The translations under genes and the position numbers were made by a program. The notes under the pieces were generated by a model that saw nothing but the letters and a program-made list of their open reading frames with translations, was not told where the DNA came from and did no database searches. A stretch of 61,417 nt of DNA. Origin: Mycobacterium sp. Root265 (GTDB taxonomy: Bacteria; Actinomycetota; Actinomycetes; Mycobacteriales; Mycobacteriaceae). The DNA is taken from positions 1 through 61,417 of the forward strand of contig NZ_LMJA01000032.1 of NCBI RefSeq assembly GCF_001428895.1. Reading direction: 5' to 3'. This document shows, piece after piece, positions 36,916 through 46,076 of this stretch (position 1 is its first letter; each line of letters begins with the position of its first letter).

Positions 36916-39900
36916 GGCGCAATCGGGTTGCCCTGCCACCTGGTCCACGGCGGCACCTCGTCACCCCGCATCACCAGCGACGCCGGGCCGACGGTGGCTC
37001 CTTCGCCGATACGCGATGCCGGCAGCGCCACGCAGTGCGGGCCTAGGGTTGCACCCTCGTCGAGGATGACGGTGTCCATCCGCATGATCCGGTCGTGGAA
37101 CAGGTGGGTCTGTACCACGCAGCCCCGGTTGACGGTGCTGGCGCTGCCGAGGGTGATCAGATCCGCCTCGGGCAGCCAGTAGGTCTCGCACCAGACTCCG
37201 CGGCCGATCTTCGCGCCGAGTCCGCGCAGCCAGATGTTCATCACCGGGGTACCGGTCGCGGCCCGGGCGAACCACGGCGCGGCCACCGTCTCCACGAAGG
37301 TGTCCGATACCTCGTTGCGCCACACGAACGACGACCACAGCGGGTGTTCGATGGCGTCGATACGACCCACCACAAGCCATTTCGCGGCCACCGCGATGGC
37401 ACCGGCCACCGCGCCGGCGATCAGCAGCACCAGGCCGCCGGCCAGGGCGGTCCAGCCGTAGCCGATCGCGTCGGCCAGGTGGTGCAGCGACGCCAGCACA
37501 CCGACGCCGATCGCGAAGGTCACGATGACCGGGATGATGCGGCAGGTCTCCACCACCGAGCGCATCACCCGCAGCTTGACCGACGGGTTGAAGGTGCGGA
37601 TCGCGTCGGCGGCAGTGGGTTTGCGGCGCAACCGGATCGGCGGGCTGCCCAGCCACGACGAGCCGGCCTTGGCCTTGTGCGGTGCCGCGGACAGCACCGC
37701 CACCAGGCCGTCGTCGGGGACCCGCCGTCCCGGCTGGGTGATACCGGAGTTGCCGAGGAACGCGCGCTTGCCGATGGTGGCCTTCGCGACGTGGATCCAT
37801 CCGCCGCCGAGTTCGTAGGAGGCGACCATGGTGTCGTCGGCCAGGAACGCGCCGTCCTGCACCTCGGTGAATTTGGGCGTCAGCAGTGCGGTCGAGATCT
37901 CGGTGCCCTTACCGATTTTCGCGCCCAGCAGGCGCAGCCACCACGGTGTCAGCAGGCTGGCGTAGATGGGGAACAGGTAGTTGCGCGCGGCGTCCATCAG
38001 CCGCTCGGTGGCCCACAACTGCCAGCCGACCCGGCTGCGCACCGGGTGATAGCCCTCGGTGAGCCCGGCCGCGAGCAGCCGCACCCCGATCACGGTCAGC
38101 ACCGCGTACACCACCATCGCCACCAGGGCGGCGATCGGCGTCCAGGCCAGGGCCGGGACCAGCGCGTCGGCCGGGGTGGCGGTGCCGCGGACGGCCCAGC
38201 CCAGCACCGCGAGCCCAGCGGCCAGCGCCGCCAGCGGCAGCGCACCCAGCAGCATCGACGTCACGCTGTAGAAGGCCACCCACACCGGGGCGCGGCCGGG
38301 CCGCTCCAGCGGCCAGGGATGGCGTGCCTTACCGGATTTCGCCGCGGGTGAACCCTTCCAGTACTGCCCGTTCTTCACCTTGCCGACCACACCGGAACCC
38401 GCGGCGACATCGGCGTTCTTGCCGACCACCGCCCCCGGGAACAGGGTGGTGCGCGCGCCGATGGTGGAGTCGTTGCCCACGGTGATCGGCCCGACGTGGA
38501 ATACGTCGCCGTCGATCCAGTGCCCGGTCAGGTCCACCTCGGGTTCGATGGAGCAGCGGTGGCCGAGGGTGAGCATGCCGGTGACCGGCGGCGCGGAGTG
38601 CAGGTCGACACCCTTGCCGACCGTATTACCAAGGGCGCGTGCGTAATACACCAGCCACGGGGCGCCGGCCTGATTCTCCGCACCGCTGGCCTCGGCCAGC
38701 CGCTCGGCGAACCAGACGCGCAGATGCTCCGAACCGCCGCGGCGGTAGCTGCCCGGTTGCAGTCCGGACAGCAGGGTGCGAGCCCCCAGCGCGGCGATTC
38801 CCATCCGGCCCGGCGGGGTGATGAAGATCAGGAACCCGGCGATGATCCACCACCAGTTCGCCGGTGCCGCCCAGGGCACCAGCTCGGTGGCGGCCGCGAT
38901 GTTGTTGAGGATCGCCAGCCAGATCACCCATTGCAGGCCGGTCAGCGTCGCCAGCGGCACCGACAGCGCCACCTGCGTCAGCTGGGTGAGAACCGGTGTC
39001 GGTGCCACATCGCGGCGCACCACCTCCGGCGGCGGGGCCAGCTCGTCGAGGTAGCCGGCCAGCGATCCGAGCCGGGGATGGTCGTACAGGTCGGCGACGG
39101 TCACCTGGGGATAACGGCTTCGGACCGCGGTGACCAGCTGGGCCGCCGACAGCGAGCCGCCGCCCAGGGCGAAGAAATCGGCTTCCGGGCCGTCCACCGA
39201 CGCGGCCAGCACATCGCGCCACAGGCCGGCCAACCAGCCCATGGTGCCACCGAGGTCGGGCTCCTCCTCCGCGGCGGCGCCGGGCGGCGGCCACGGCAGT
39301 GCGTTGCGGTCGACCTTGCCGGAGGTCCGGGTGGGCAGTTCGTCGAGCAGGACCAGCCGGGGAACCAGCGCCGCGGGCAGCGCGTCCGACAGCGCGGTGC
39401 GGGCCGCGGCAAGGTCGAACGCCGGGTCGGCGCTGGCGATGTAACCGACCAGCAGGGGAGTGCCGCTGGTGGTGCGGCGTACCGCGGCCGCCCCGCCGCT
39501 GACACCGGGCAGGTTCACCAGCGCGGCGTCCACCTCGCCCAGTTCGATGCGGCGTCCGCCGACCTTGACCTGGTCATCGGCGCGGCCCTGGAAGTACAGG
39601 CCGTCGGCCTCCAACCGCACCAGGTCCCCGCTGCGGTAGGCGCGCTCCCAGCCCAGCGAAGGCATGGCGGCGTACTTCTCGGCGTCCTTCTCGGGGTCCA
39701 GGTATCGGGCCAGGCCGACGCCACCGATGACGAGTTCGCCGGTCTCGCCCAGTCCGACCGGCAGCCCTTCCTTGTCGACGACGACGAGGTCCCAGCCGGG
39801 CAGCGGCAACCCGATGCTCACCGCGGACTTCCCGTCCAGCGGTGCCGCGCACGCCACCACGGTCGCCTCGGTGGGGCCGTAGGTGTTCCACACCTCGCGG

Positions 39901-40763
39901 CCGTCCACGGCGAGTCGTTCGGCCAGTTCGGGTGGGCAGGCCTCGCCGCCGAAGATCAGCAGCCGGACCGCTTCCAGCGCTTCGGCGGGCCACAGCGCGG
40001 CCAGGGTGGGCACGGTCGAGACGACGGTGATGTCGCGGGTCACCAGCCACGGCCCGAGGTCCATACCGCTGCGCACCAGCGACCGCGGAGCGGGCACCAG
40101 GCACGCACCGTGGCGCCAGGCCAGCCACATCTCCTCGCAGGACGCGTCGAAGGCCACCGACAGTCCGGCGAGCACCCGGTCACCGGGGCCCAAGGGGGCC
40201 TCCGTGAGGAACATCCGGGCCTCGGCGTCGACGAAGGCGGCGGCGTTGCGATGGGTGACCGCCACGCCCTTGGGTGTGCCGGTGGATCCGGAGGTGAAGA
40301 TGATCCAGGCGTCGTCGCGGGTGAGCGGTGCCGCGGCACGCCAGCCCCGCGAGGAACCCGGGCCGCGCACCAGGCCCGCGTCGGTGATGATCGCGACCAC
40401 CTGTGCCTCACCGAAGACGAGCGCGGCGCGTTCCTCGGGATCGTCGGCGTCGACCGGGACGTAGGCGGCGCCGGTGGCCAGGGTGGCCAGGATCGCGGTG
40501 TAGAGCGCGTAGCTGCCCGAGGCCATCCGGATACCGATGCGGTCACCGCGGCCGATGCCGCGCGCCGCGAGCCACTGCACGCTCTCTTCGATATCGCTGA
40601 CCAGCTCGGAATAGGTCAGCTGAACGTCGCCGTCGTCGATCGCGGGGGCATCCGGGAAACGGTTCGCGGTGTCGTAGAGGACGTCGATCAGGGTCCGCGG
40701 TGGAGCTGCCGCCGGGGAAAGAAGGTATTGGGTAGGGATGGCCTGCCCGGGCTCCGCTGTCAC
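36879..40763 (-). CDS. Pls/PosA-family NRPS (epsilon-poly-lysine-synthetase-like)
   Basis: 1294 aa with the full architecture of epsilon-poly-L-lysine synthetase. The adenylation domain (about 25-490) has TSGSTGTPKG, NTYGPTE, YRSGD, GRADDQVKVGGRRIE and TSGKVDRNAL. A carrier domain has phosphopantetheine Ser537 in LGGGSL. Then come three membrane pairs, each followed by a hexapeptide-repeat (left-handed beta-helix) module: about 700-800, 920-1010 and 1150-1285. There is no condensation or thioesterase domain. Aligning by hand to GrsA gives specificity residues D206 A207 E210 S249 I270 G272 T294 V302 V303 K483, close to the lysine code remembered from bacitracin synthetase. TAGTTT 6 nt before GTG 40763 marks a leaderless start. 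First gene of the operon. Confidence 0.93.
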   Translation of the reverse strand: MTAEPGQAIPTQYLLSPAAAPPRTLIDVLYDTANRFPDAPAIDDGDVQLTYSELVSDIEESVQWLAARGIGRGDRIGIRMASGSYALYTAILATLATGAAYVPVDADDPEERAALVFGEAQVVAIITDAGLVRGPGSSRGWRAAAPLTRDDAWIIFTSGSTGTPKGVAVTHRNAAAFVDAEARMFLTEAPLGPGDRVLAGLSVAFDASCEEMWLAWRHGACLVPAPRSLVRSGMDLGPWLVTRDITVVSTVPTLAALWPAEALEAVRLLIFGGEACPPELAERLAVDGREVWNTYGPTEATVVACAAPLDGKSAVSIGLPLPGWDLVVVDKEGLPVGLGETGELVIGGVGLARYLDPEKDAEKYAAMPSLGWERAYRSGDLVRLEADGLYFQGRADDQVKVGGRRIELGEVDAALVNLPGVSGGAAAVRRTTSGTPLLVGYIASADPAFDLAAARTALSDALPAALVPRLVLLDELPTRTSGKVDRNALPWPPPGAAAEEEPDLGGTMGWLAGLWRDVLAASVDGPEADFFALGGGSLSAAQLVTAVRSRYPQVTVADLYDHPRLGSLAGYLDELAPPPEVVRRDVAPTPVLTQLTQVALSVPLATLTGLQWVIWLAILNNIAAATELVPWAAPANWWWIIAGFLIFITPPGRMGIAALGARTLLSGLQPGSYRRGGSEHLRVWFAERLAEASGAENQAGAPWLVYYARALGNTVGKGVDLHSAPPVTGMLTLGHRCSIEPEVDLTGHWIDGDVFHVGPITVGNDSTIGARTTLFPGAVVGKNADVAAGSGVVGKVKNGQYWKGSPAAKSGKARHPWPLERPGRAPVWVAFYSVTSMLLGALPLAALAAGLAVLGWAVRGTATPADALVPALAWTPIAALVAMVVYAVLTVIGVRLLAAGLTEGYHPVRSRVGWQLWATERLMDAARNYLFPIYASLLTPWWLRLLGAKIGKGTEISTALLTPKFTEVQDGAFLADDTMVASYELGGGWIHVAKATIGKRAFLGNSGITQPGRRVPDDGLVAVLSAAPHKAKAGSSWLGSPPIRLRRKPTAADAIRTFNPSVKLRVMRSVVETCRIIPVIVTFAIGVGVLASLHHLADAIGYGWTALAGGLVLLIAGAVAGAIAVAAKWLVVGRIDAIEHPLWSSFVWRNEVSDTFVETVAAPWFARAATGTPVMNIWLRGLGAKIGRGVWCETYWLPEADLITLGSASTVNRGCVVQTHLFHDRIMRMDTVILDEGATLGPHCVALPASRIGEGATVGPASLVMRGDEVPPWTRWQGNPIAPWTIKRPKKHDR

Positions 40764-40769
40764 TGTTAC

Positions 40770-40775
40770 AAACTA
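40770..40775 (-). promoter_or_regulatory. -10 box of the NRPS operon (leaderless)
   Basis: TAGTTT on the minus strand, 6 nt before GTG 40763. Confidence 0.5.
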
Positions 40776-40872
40776 CTAAGCCGCCCGACAGGCCCGCGCG
40801 CGGCGCGCTGCCCGAGCCTGTTCCCTTGAAGTCGTACTGATCGCAACCATTGGCCGCTCGCGGGCATGTTCC

Positions 40873-40878
40873 TACCGT
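40873..40878 (+). promoter_or_regulatory. -10 box of the gene at 40885 (leaderless)
   Basis: TACCGT, 6 nt before GTG 40885. Confidence 0.5.
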
Positions 40879-40884
40879 GGGGGT

Positions 40885-41274
40885 GTGCGGTTATTCGTGG
40901 CAGATGAAGCGTGGAGTGAATTGACCTCCGGTCCCGAGCCGGTGGTCCGGGTGGCCGCCGACGACCTGCAGCAGGCGCGCCGGGCCCGCGACCGGCTCCG
41001 CGGCGACGACGGACAGGTCGCCGTGATCCTGGACGTCAGGGTCGCCGTGGCCGGGGACGTCCGTGCCGCCTATGCCTCGCTGGGTCCCGACGAGTACACC
41101 CGTGGCGTCCGCTATGCCGGCACCGTGAGTGGGCTGGCCGGGCTGATCGCCGATATCGAGACCGCCGGGGTGGCCGACGGCGTCACGCTGGTGGGCGGGA
41201 CCTCGCCGGCGGACCTGGCCGAGATCGGCCGCAGCGTGCTGACGCTTCTCGAACAGCGCCACCGCGCCGCCTAG
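40885..41274 (+). CDS. Small protein resembling the C-terminus of luciferase-like monooxygenases
   Basis: A 129-aa protein. The last half (YAGTVSGLAGLIADIETAGVADGV, split, then LVGGTSPADLAEIGR) reads like the C-terminal segment of F420- or flavin-dependent LLM oxidoreductases, but the barrel that would bind the cofactor is absent. It has its own leaderless promoter, so it is not obviously a decayed gene. It is divergent from the NRPS operon across 121 bp. Its TAG stop is nested in the convergent gene's stop. Function unknown. Confidence 0.68.
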   Translation: MRLFVADEAWSELTSGPEPVVRVAADDLQQARRARDRLRGDDGQVAVILDVRVAVAGDVRAAYASLGPDEYTRGVRYAGTVSGLAGLIADIETAGVADGVTLVGGTSPADLAEIGRSVLTLLEQRHRAA

Positions 41275-44264
41275 GTTTTCAGCAGCTGCTCCAACGACAT
41301 CGCCGCACCGTCGGCGACGGCCGTGTCGTAAGCGTCGTCACCGAGGGCCGCCCGGGCGGACCGCGCGGATTCGGCATGGTCGCCGTCGTAGACCGCGAAA
41401 CGCACCGCCCCCTGTTGCCTGCGGAGCGCGTCGGCGGCCCCGAGCAGGCGGGCCGTTTCCCGAGCGTTGTCCGCGGCCAGCGACAGACAGTCCAGGACAT
41501 CGGGCAGGGCTCCGTGGGCGTCGGCCTCGGCGGCCACCGAGAGTGCCCGGCGGGCGTCGAGTGCGGCGCCGTCCCGGTCGCCGGCGCGCAGCCGGCGTCG
41601 GGCACTGGTGGCGAGCACCGTGGCCAGATGCCAGCCCTGCATCGCCGGTGACACCTCGTCGATCCATTTCTCGGCCGCCCGCAGATCGCCGCGCGCGATG
41701 GCGATGTCACCGACCGGGTGCAGGTTCATCGAGGCCAGATGGTGGTGTTCGGCGAGCAGCTCGGTGGCCAGGCGGCTTGCCTCGTCGGCCGCCTCGACAT
41801 TGCCGTCGGCCAGGTGCGCGGCCGCCACCGCCGCCCGTGCCTGACCCACCCACATGTCGCCGAGCCCCGCGGCCGCGGTCATTGCCGTGTTCGCCGACCG
41901 GCGGGCCGCATCGGTGTCGCCGCGGCGGGCCAGCACGTGGGCGCCGGTGATCAGTGCCTGCGCCCGGTGCAGCGGGTCCTTGCCCGCGGCCGAATCCATG
42001 GCGGTGGCCTCGCATTCGGCGGTGGCCCGCACCAGTTCGCCGGCCAGCATGGACGCCGCGCCGTAGCCCCAGCAGCGGCAGGCCCTCGCCACGTAACCCG
42101 CACCGATCGCGGTGGCGACCGCCAGGCCCTCCCCGCCGGCGATCCGCGCCGTCACCGGGTTCCCGGCGCCGGCGATCGCCGCATAGGCGCGCCAGCTCAG
42201 CAACTCGGCGAGATGCCAATCGTCGCCCAGTTGCCGGGCCAGCCCGATCGCCTCGTCGAAGTAGCGGTCCGCGGTGGCCCTGGTGAAGACCGAATTGCTG
42301 CAGCACGCGATCAGAGCGCGCAACAACAGCTCCGGATCGTCGAACTCCCGGGCCAGCAGCAGCGCGCTCTCGGCTTGTTCGAGGCCTTCGGCGGCGCGCA
42401 CCGAGGCGTCCAGGAACATCTTGTCGGCGATGGCCCGGGCACGCGACGGAGTGCGTGCCGAGTCGCCGTCGCTCAGCGCCGCGGTGAACCATGCCAGTCC
42501 TTCGTGCACCAGCCCCCGCGCCAGCCACAGCGGCGGCAGCGAGGACGCCAGTTGCAGCGCGAGTGCATTGTCGCCGTTGCTCATGCTCCAGTCGAAAGCC
42601 GCACGGAGGTTGTCGATCTCGGTGTCCGCCTGGTCGATCCGCTGCGTCCGGTCCGGGGTTCCCGGGGCGCTGATGGTGGCGGCCATGGCGGTGTAGTGAT
42701 CGCGGTGCTTGCCGCGCAACCCGGAGGTCTCCCCGGAGTCGGCGAGCTTCTCCAGGGCGTACTGGCGAACGGTCTCCAGCATCCGGTAGCGCGTCGGGCC
42801 GCCGGTGGTGTCGGCGCTGACCAGTGACTTGTCGACGAGCATCGTCAGCAGGTCCCGGATCTCGTACCCGGGTACCGACTCGTCCACGCACACCGCTTGT
42901 GCGGCCAGCAGATCGAAACCGCCCATGAAGACCGGGCAGCGACGGAACAGGATGCGCTCGGGTTCGGTGAGCAGATTGTGCGACCAGTCCACCGAGGCGT
43001 GCAGGGTCTGCTGTCGGTGGGCGGCCGACCGGGTGCCCCCCACCAACAGCCGGAACCGGTGTTGCAGGCCGTCGAGGATGTCGGCCAGGGACAGTGAGCG
43101 GACCCGGGCGGCGGCCAGCTCGATGGCCAGCGGTACGCCGTCGAGGCGCCGGCAGATCTCGGTGATGGTCGTCGCCGCGTCGGTGGTCACGATGAAGTCG
43201 GGATTGGCGGTGGTGGCGCGCTCGATGAACAGCTCGATGGCTTCGTCGTCGAGGGACAGTGACGGGACCCGCCACACCACCTCGCCGGGGACGCCCATCG
43301 GTTCCCGGCTGGTGACCAGGAATGTCAGGCCCGGGCAGGCGCGCAGCAGGTCCATGACGACGGCGGCACTGGCGTCGAGCAGGTGTTCGCAGTTGTCCAG
43401 CAGCACCACCAGATCCCGGTCGCCGACGGATTCGATCAGGGTGTCGATCGTCGATCTGCCGGGGCGGTCGGGCGCTCCCAGGACACGTGCGACGGTGCTC
43501 GTCACGAGTGCCGGGTCGGTGATCGAGGACAGGTCCACGAACTTCGCGTCGTCGAAGCCGTCGACCACCTGCAGGGCCAGCCGGGTCTTGCCGGTCCCGC
43601 CCGCGCCGGTGAGGGTCACCAGCCTGCTCTGCTTGAGCAGGCGCGCCACCTCTTCGATCTGGTTCTGGCGTCCGACGAAGCTGCTGAGCTGCAGCGGCAG
43701 GGTCCGGCTGGCCGGCTGCTTGGCGGTCCGCAGTGCGGGGAAGCTGTTGCGCAGGTCCGGGTGGCACAGCTGGCTGACCCGCTCCGGCCGGTGCAGGTCA
43801 CGCAGCGGGTAGGTGCCGAGGTCGGTGAACCAGGCCTCCGCGGGCAGGGCGTCCGCGACGAGTGCCTCGGTGGCTCCGGACACCACTGTCTGACCGCCGT
43901 GGGCGAGATCGCGCAGCCGGGCGGTGCGGTTGACGGTGGGGCCGGCGTAATTGGCGGCGTCGCGCATCTGCACCTCCCCGGTGTGGACACCGATGCGCAG
44001 GGTGATCGGCGCCAACTGGGCGAACTGGAAGTCCAGCGCGCATGCCACCGCGTCGGCGGGCCGCCGGAACGCGATCACGAAACTGTCGCCTTCGCCTTGT
44101 TCGAGGGGGCGGGCACCGCCGTGTACGGCGGTGAGTTGGGTGATCACGGTTTCCATCGTCGCGACGGCGGCGGCCATCTCGTCGGGCCGGGTCTCCCACA
44201 GCCGGGTGGAGCCTTGGACATCGGCGAGGAGCAGTGTCACGATGCCGGTGGGCAATTCGGTCAT
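41271..44264 (-). CDS. Class III cyclase-domain / NB-ARC ATPase / TPR regulator (Rv0386-like, no HTH)
   Basis: 997 aa. Residues 1-170 are a class III nucleotide cyclase domain with both metal aspartates, D15 (LADVQGST) and D60 (GEGDSF). The substrate-selecting Lys and Asp positions read Q56 and N105, the Gln/Asn pair (49 apart) described for M. tuberculosis Rv0386. An AfsR/MalT-type ATPase follows with GAGGTGKT and LLDNCEHL, then about 400 residues of TPR-like helices. Rv0386-type proteins normally end in a LuxR DNA-binding domain; this one stops without it. ATG 44264 is preceded by GGGAGG at good spacing, so the longer frame is rejected. Confidence 0.88.
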   Translation of the reverse strand: MTELPTGIVTLLLADVQGSTRLWETRPDEMAAAVATMETVITQLTAVHGGARPLEQGEGDSFVIAFRRPADAVACALDFQFAQLAPITLRIGVHTGEVQMRDAANYAGPTVNRTARLRDLAHGGQTVVSGATEALVADALPAEAWFTDLGTYPLRDLHRPERVSQLCHPDLRNSFPALRTAKQPASRTLPLQLSSFVGRQNQIEEVARLLKQSRLVTLTGAGGTGKTRLALQVVDGFDDAKFVDLSSITDPALVTSTVARVLGAPDRPGRSTIDTLIESVGDRDLVVLLDNCEHLLDASAAVVMDLLRACPGLTFLVTSREPMGVPGEVVWRVPSLSLDDEAIELFIERATTANPDFIVTTDAATTITEICRRLDGVPLAIELAAARVRSLSLADILDGLQHRFRLLVGGTRSAAHRQQTLHASVDWSHNLLTEPERILFRRCPVFMGGFDLLAAQAVCVDESVPGYEIRDLLTMLVDKSLVSADTTGGPTRYRMLETVRQYALEKLADSGETSGLRGKHRDHYTAMAATISAPGTPDRTQRIDQADTEIDNLRAAFDWSMSNGDNALALQLASSLPPLWLARGLVHEGLAWFTAALSDGDSARTPSRARAIADKMFLDASVRAAEGLEQAESALLLAREFDDPELLLRALIACCSNSVFTRATADRYFDEAIGLARQLGDDWHLAELLSWRAYAAIAGAGNPVTARIAGGEGLAVATAIGAGYVARACRCWGYGAASMLAGELVRATAECEATAMDSAAGKDPLHRAQALITGAHVLARRGDTDAARRSANTAMTAAAGLGDMWVGQARAAVAAAHLADGNVEAADEASRLATELLAEHHHLASMNLHPVGDIAIARGDLRAAEKWIDEVSPAMQGWHLATVLATSARRRLRAGDRDGAALDARRALSVAAEADAHGALPDVLDCLSLAADNARETARLLGAADALRRQQGAVRFAVYDGDHAESARSARAALGDDAYDTAVADGAAMSLEQLLKT

Positions 44265-44377
44265 GGGCCGGCACCTCCCGCGTCGGAGTCTGGTTTCGAC
44301 CATGGTGACACGCTTAAGTTGCACGCGCGTCAGAGCGGCTGGCGTCGCCCCGATCTGCACGCATCGCCGCGACGATG

Positions 44378-44400
44378 ACTAATCCAATCCGTGCATTAGT
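44378..44400 (+). promoter_or_regulatory. LysR-type operator upstream of the glucarate operon
   Basis: ACTAAT, 11 nt, ATTAGT: a perfect 6-bp inverted repeat with the T-N11-A core of LysR-type recognition sites. Its centre (44389) is 65 bp before the predicted transcription start at 44454, the classical position for a LysR activator's anchor site. Confidence 0.6.
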
Positions 44401-44416
44401 TGGCACTGAATCGGTC

Positions 44417-44446
44417 TTGGACATGAATGGATCGGCGTCTTAGCGT
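44417..44446 (+). promoter_or_regulatory. Promoter of the glucarate operon
   Basis: -35 TTGGAC (44417-44422), 18-bp spacer, -10 TAGCGT (44441-44446), then 7 nt to ATG 44454, so leaderless. Confidence 0.55.
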
Positions 44447-44453
44447 TGGTGTC

Positions 44454-46043
44454 ATGACTGCCACCCTCGCCAATCAGCTGACCGGCCAGATGATCATCGC
44501 GGGATCGCCCGTCAGCGGAACCGGTGCCGAGATTCGCGGATTCGATCCCACCGCCGGTCAACCACTGGAACCTGCGTACCGGCACGGCGACAGCGCCGAT
44601 GTGGAGGCCGCCGCCGCCGCGGCCGCCGCGGCATTCCCCGTCTACCGGGCCACCACGTCTGAGCAACGCGCCCAGTTCCTGGAGGCCATCGCCGCCCGCA
44701 TCGAAGCGGTCAGTGAAACCTTGATCGCGCGGGCCGTCGCCGAGAGCGGTCTGCCCCAGGCCCGCATCACCGGCGAGGTCGGCCGCACCACCGGTCAGCT
44801 GCGGCTGTTCGCCGGTGTGCTGCGCGAGGGCAGCTGGAACGGTGCCCGCATCGACACCGCACTGCCCGACCGTGCCCCGCTGCCCCGCCCCGACATCCGT
44901 CAGCGCTTCATCCCGCTCGGCCCGGTCGCCGTGTTCAGCGCCTCGAACTTTCCGCTGGCCTTCTCCGTCGCCGGCGGTGACACCGCATCGGCACTGGCCG
45001 CCGGCTGCCCCGTGATCGTCAAGGGTCACGACGCGCATCCCGGCACCTCCGAGATCGTCGCCCGCGCCATCACCGAGGCCGTCGCCGAGAGCGGCCTGCC
45101 CGCCGGGACCTTCTCGCTGCTGTTCGGCACCGGTCAGAAACTGGGCATCGAACTGGTCACCGATCCGCGGATCAAGGCCGTCGGCTTCACCGGGTCCCGC
45201 ACCGGCGGAACGGCTCTGGTCGCGGCGGCCGCCGCCCGCCCCGAACCCATCCCGGTCTACGCCGAGATGAGCTCCATCAACCCGGTGTTTCTGCTCGACG
45301 GGGCGCTGAGCACCCGTGGCGCCGAACTCGGCAAGGCGTTCATCGGCTCGCTCACCATGGGCTCCGGCCAGTTCTGCACCAACCCGGGCCTCGTCATCGC
45401 CGTCGACGGCCCCGGGCTGGACGCGTTCGTCGACGCCGCCAAGGAGGCCATCTCGGCCGCGCCGGCCACCCCGATGCTCACCCCGAACATCGCCCGCAGC
45501 TACGCATCCGGCGTCGAGTCACTCGCCGGGGCCGCCGAACTGGTCGCCCGCGGCACCGAGGGCAGCGAGACCTGCGGTCAGGCAGCTCTTTTCAGCACCG
45601 ATGCGAACAGCTTCCTGGCATCCGAGGACCTGCAGGCCGAGGTGTTCGGTTCGTCGAGCCTGATCGTGCGCTGCGCCGATGCCGCGGAGGTGGCCGTCGT
45701 CGCCCAGGGCATCGAGGGCCAGCTCACCGCCACCGTGCACGCCGATGACTCCGATGTCGATGCCGCAGGCGAGTTGCTGCCGCTGCTCGAACTCAAGGCG
45801 GGCCGGATCCTGTTCAACGGCTGGCCCACCGGCGTCGAGGTGTGCCACGCCATGGTGCACGGCGGCCCGTTCCCGGCCACCTCGGACTCCCGGACCACCT
45901 CGGTCGGTGCCCGCGCCATCGAGCGCTTCCTGCGCCCGGTCGCCTACCAGGACGTTCCGAAAGCACTGCTGCCCAGCGCCATTGCCGACGGAAACCCCGA
46001 TCGTCTGTGGCGCCGCATCGACGGCCAGCTTTCCCAATCCTGA
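44454..46043 (+). CDS. Alpha-ketoglutarate semialdehyde dehydrogenase
   Basis: A 529-aa aldehyde dehydrogenase of the KGSADH type, with N165 (SASNFP), general base E271 (YAEMSSINP) and nucleophile C308 (GQFCTN). It oxidises 2,5-dioxopentanoate to 2-oxoglutarate with NAD(P)+. The assignment rests on family-type sequence plus the two upstream pathway enzymes encoded directly after it. ATG 44454 is set by the promoter. First gene of the glucarate operon. Confidence 0.9.
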   Translation: MTATLANQLTGQMIIAGSPVSGTGAEIRGFDPTAGQPLEPAYRHGDSADVEAAAAAAAAAFPVYRATTSEQRAQFLEAIAARIEAVSETLIARAVAESGLPQARITGEVGRTTGQLRLFAGVLREGSWNGARIDTALPDRAPLPRPDIRQRFIPLGPVAVFSASNFPLAFSVAGGDTASALAAGCPVIVKGHDAHPGTSEIVARAITEAVAESGLPAGTFSLLFGTGQKLGIELVTDPRIKAVGFTGSRTGGTALVAAAAARPEPIPVYAEMSSINPVFLLDGALSTRGAELGKAFIGSLTMGSGQFCTNPGLVIAVDGPGLDAFVDAAKEAISAAPATPMLTPNIARSYASGVESLAGAAELVARGTEGSETCGQAALFSTDANSFLASEDLQAEVFGSSSLIVRCADAAEVAVVAQGIEGQLTATVHADDSDVDAAGELLPLLELKAGRILFNGWPTGVEVCHAMVHGGPFPATSDSRTTSVGARAIERFLRPVAYQDVPKALLPSAIADGNPDRLWRRIDGQLSQS

Positions 46044-46076
46044 ACCACACCCACACCCGATCCGAAAGGCCCGCCC

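Noticed and set aside
36879-40763. Ordinary multimodular NRPS fragment
   Set aside because: There is no condensation or thioesterase domain and no truncation sign; the carrier domain is followed by the complete three-module membrane/beta-helix region, so it is a whole Pls-type enzyme.
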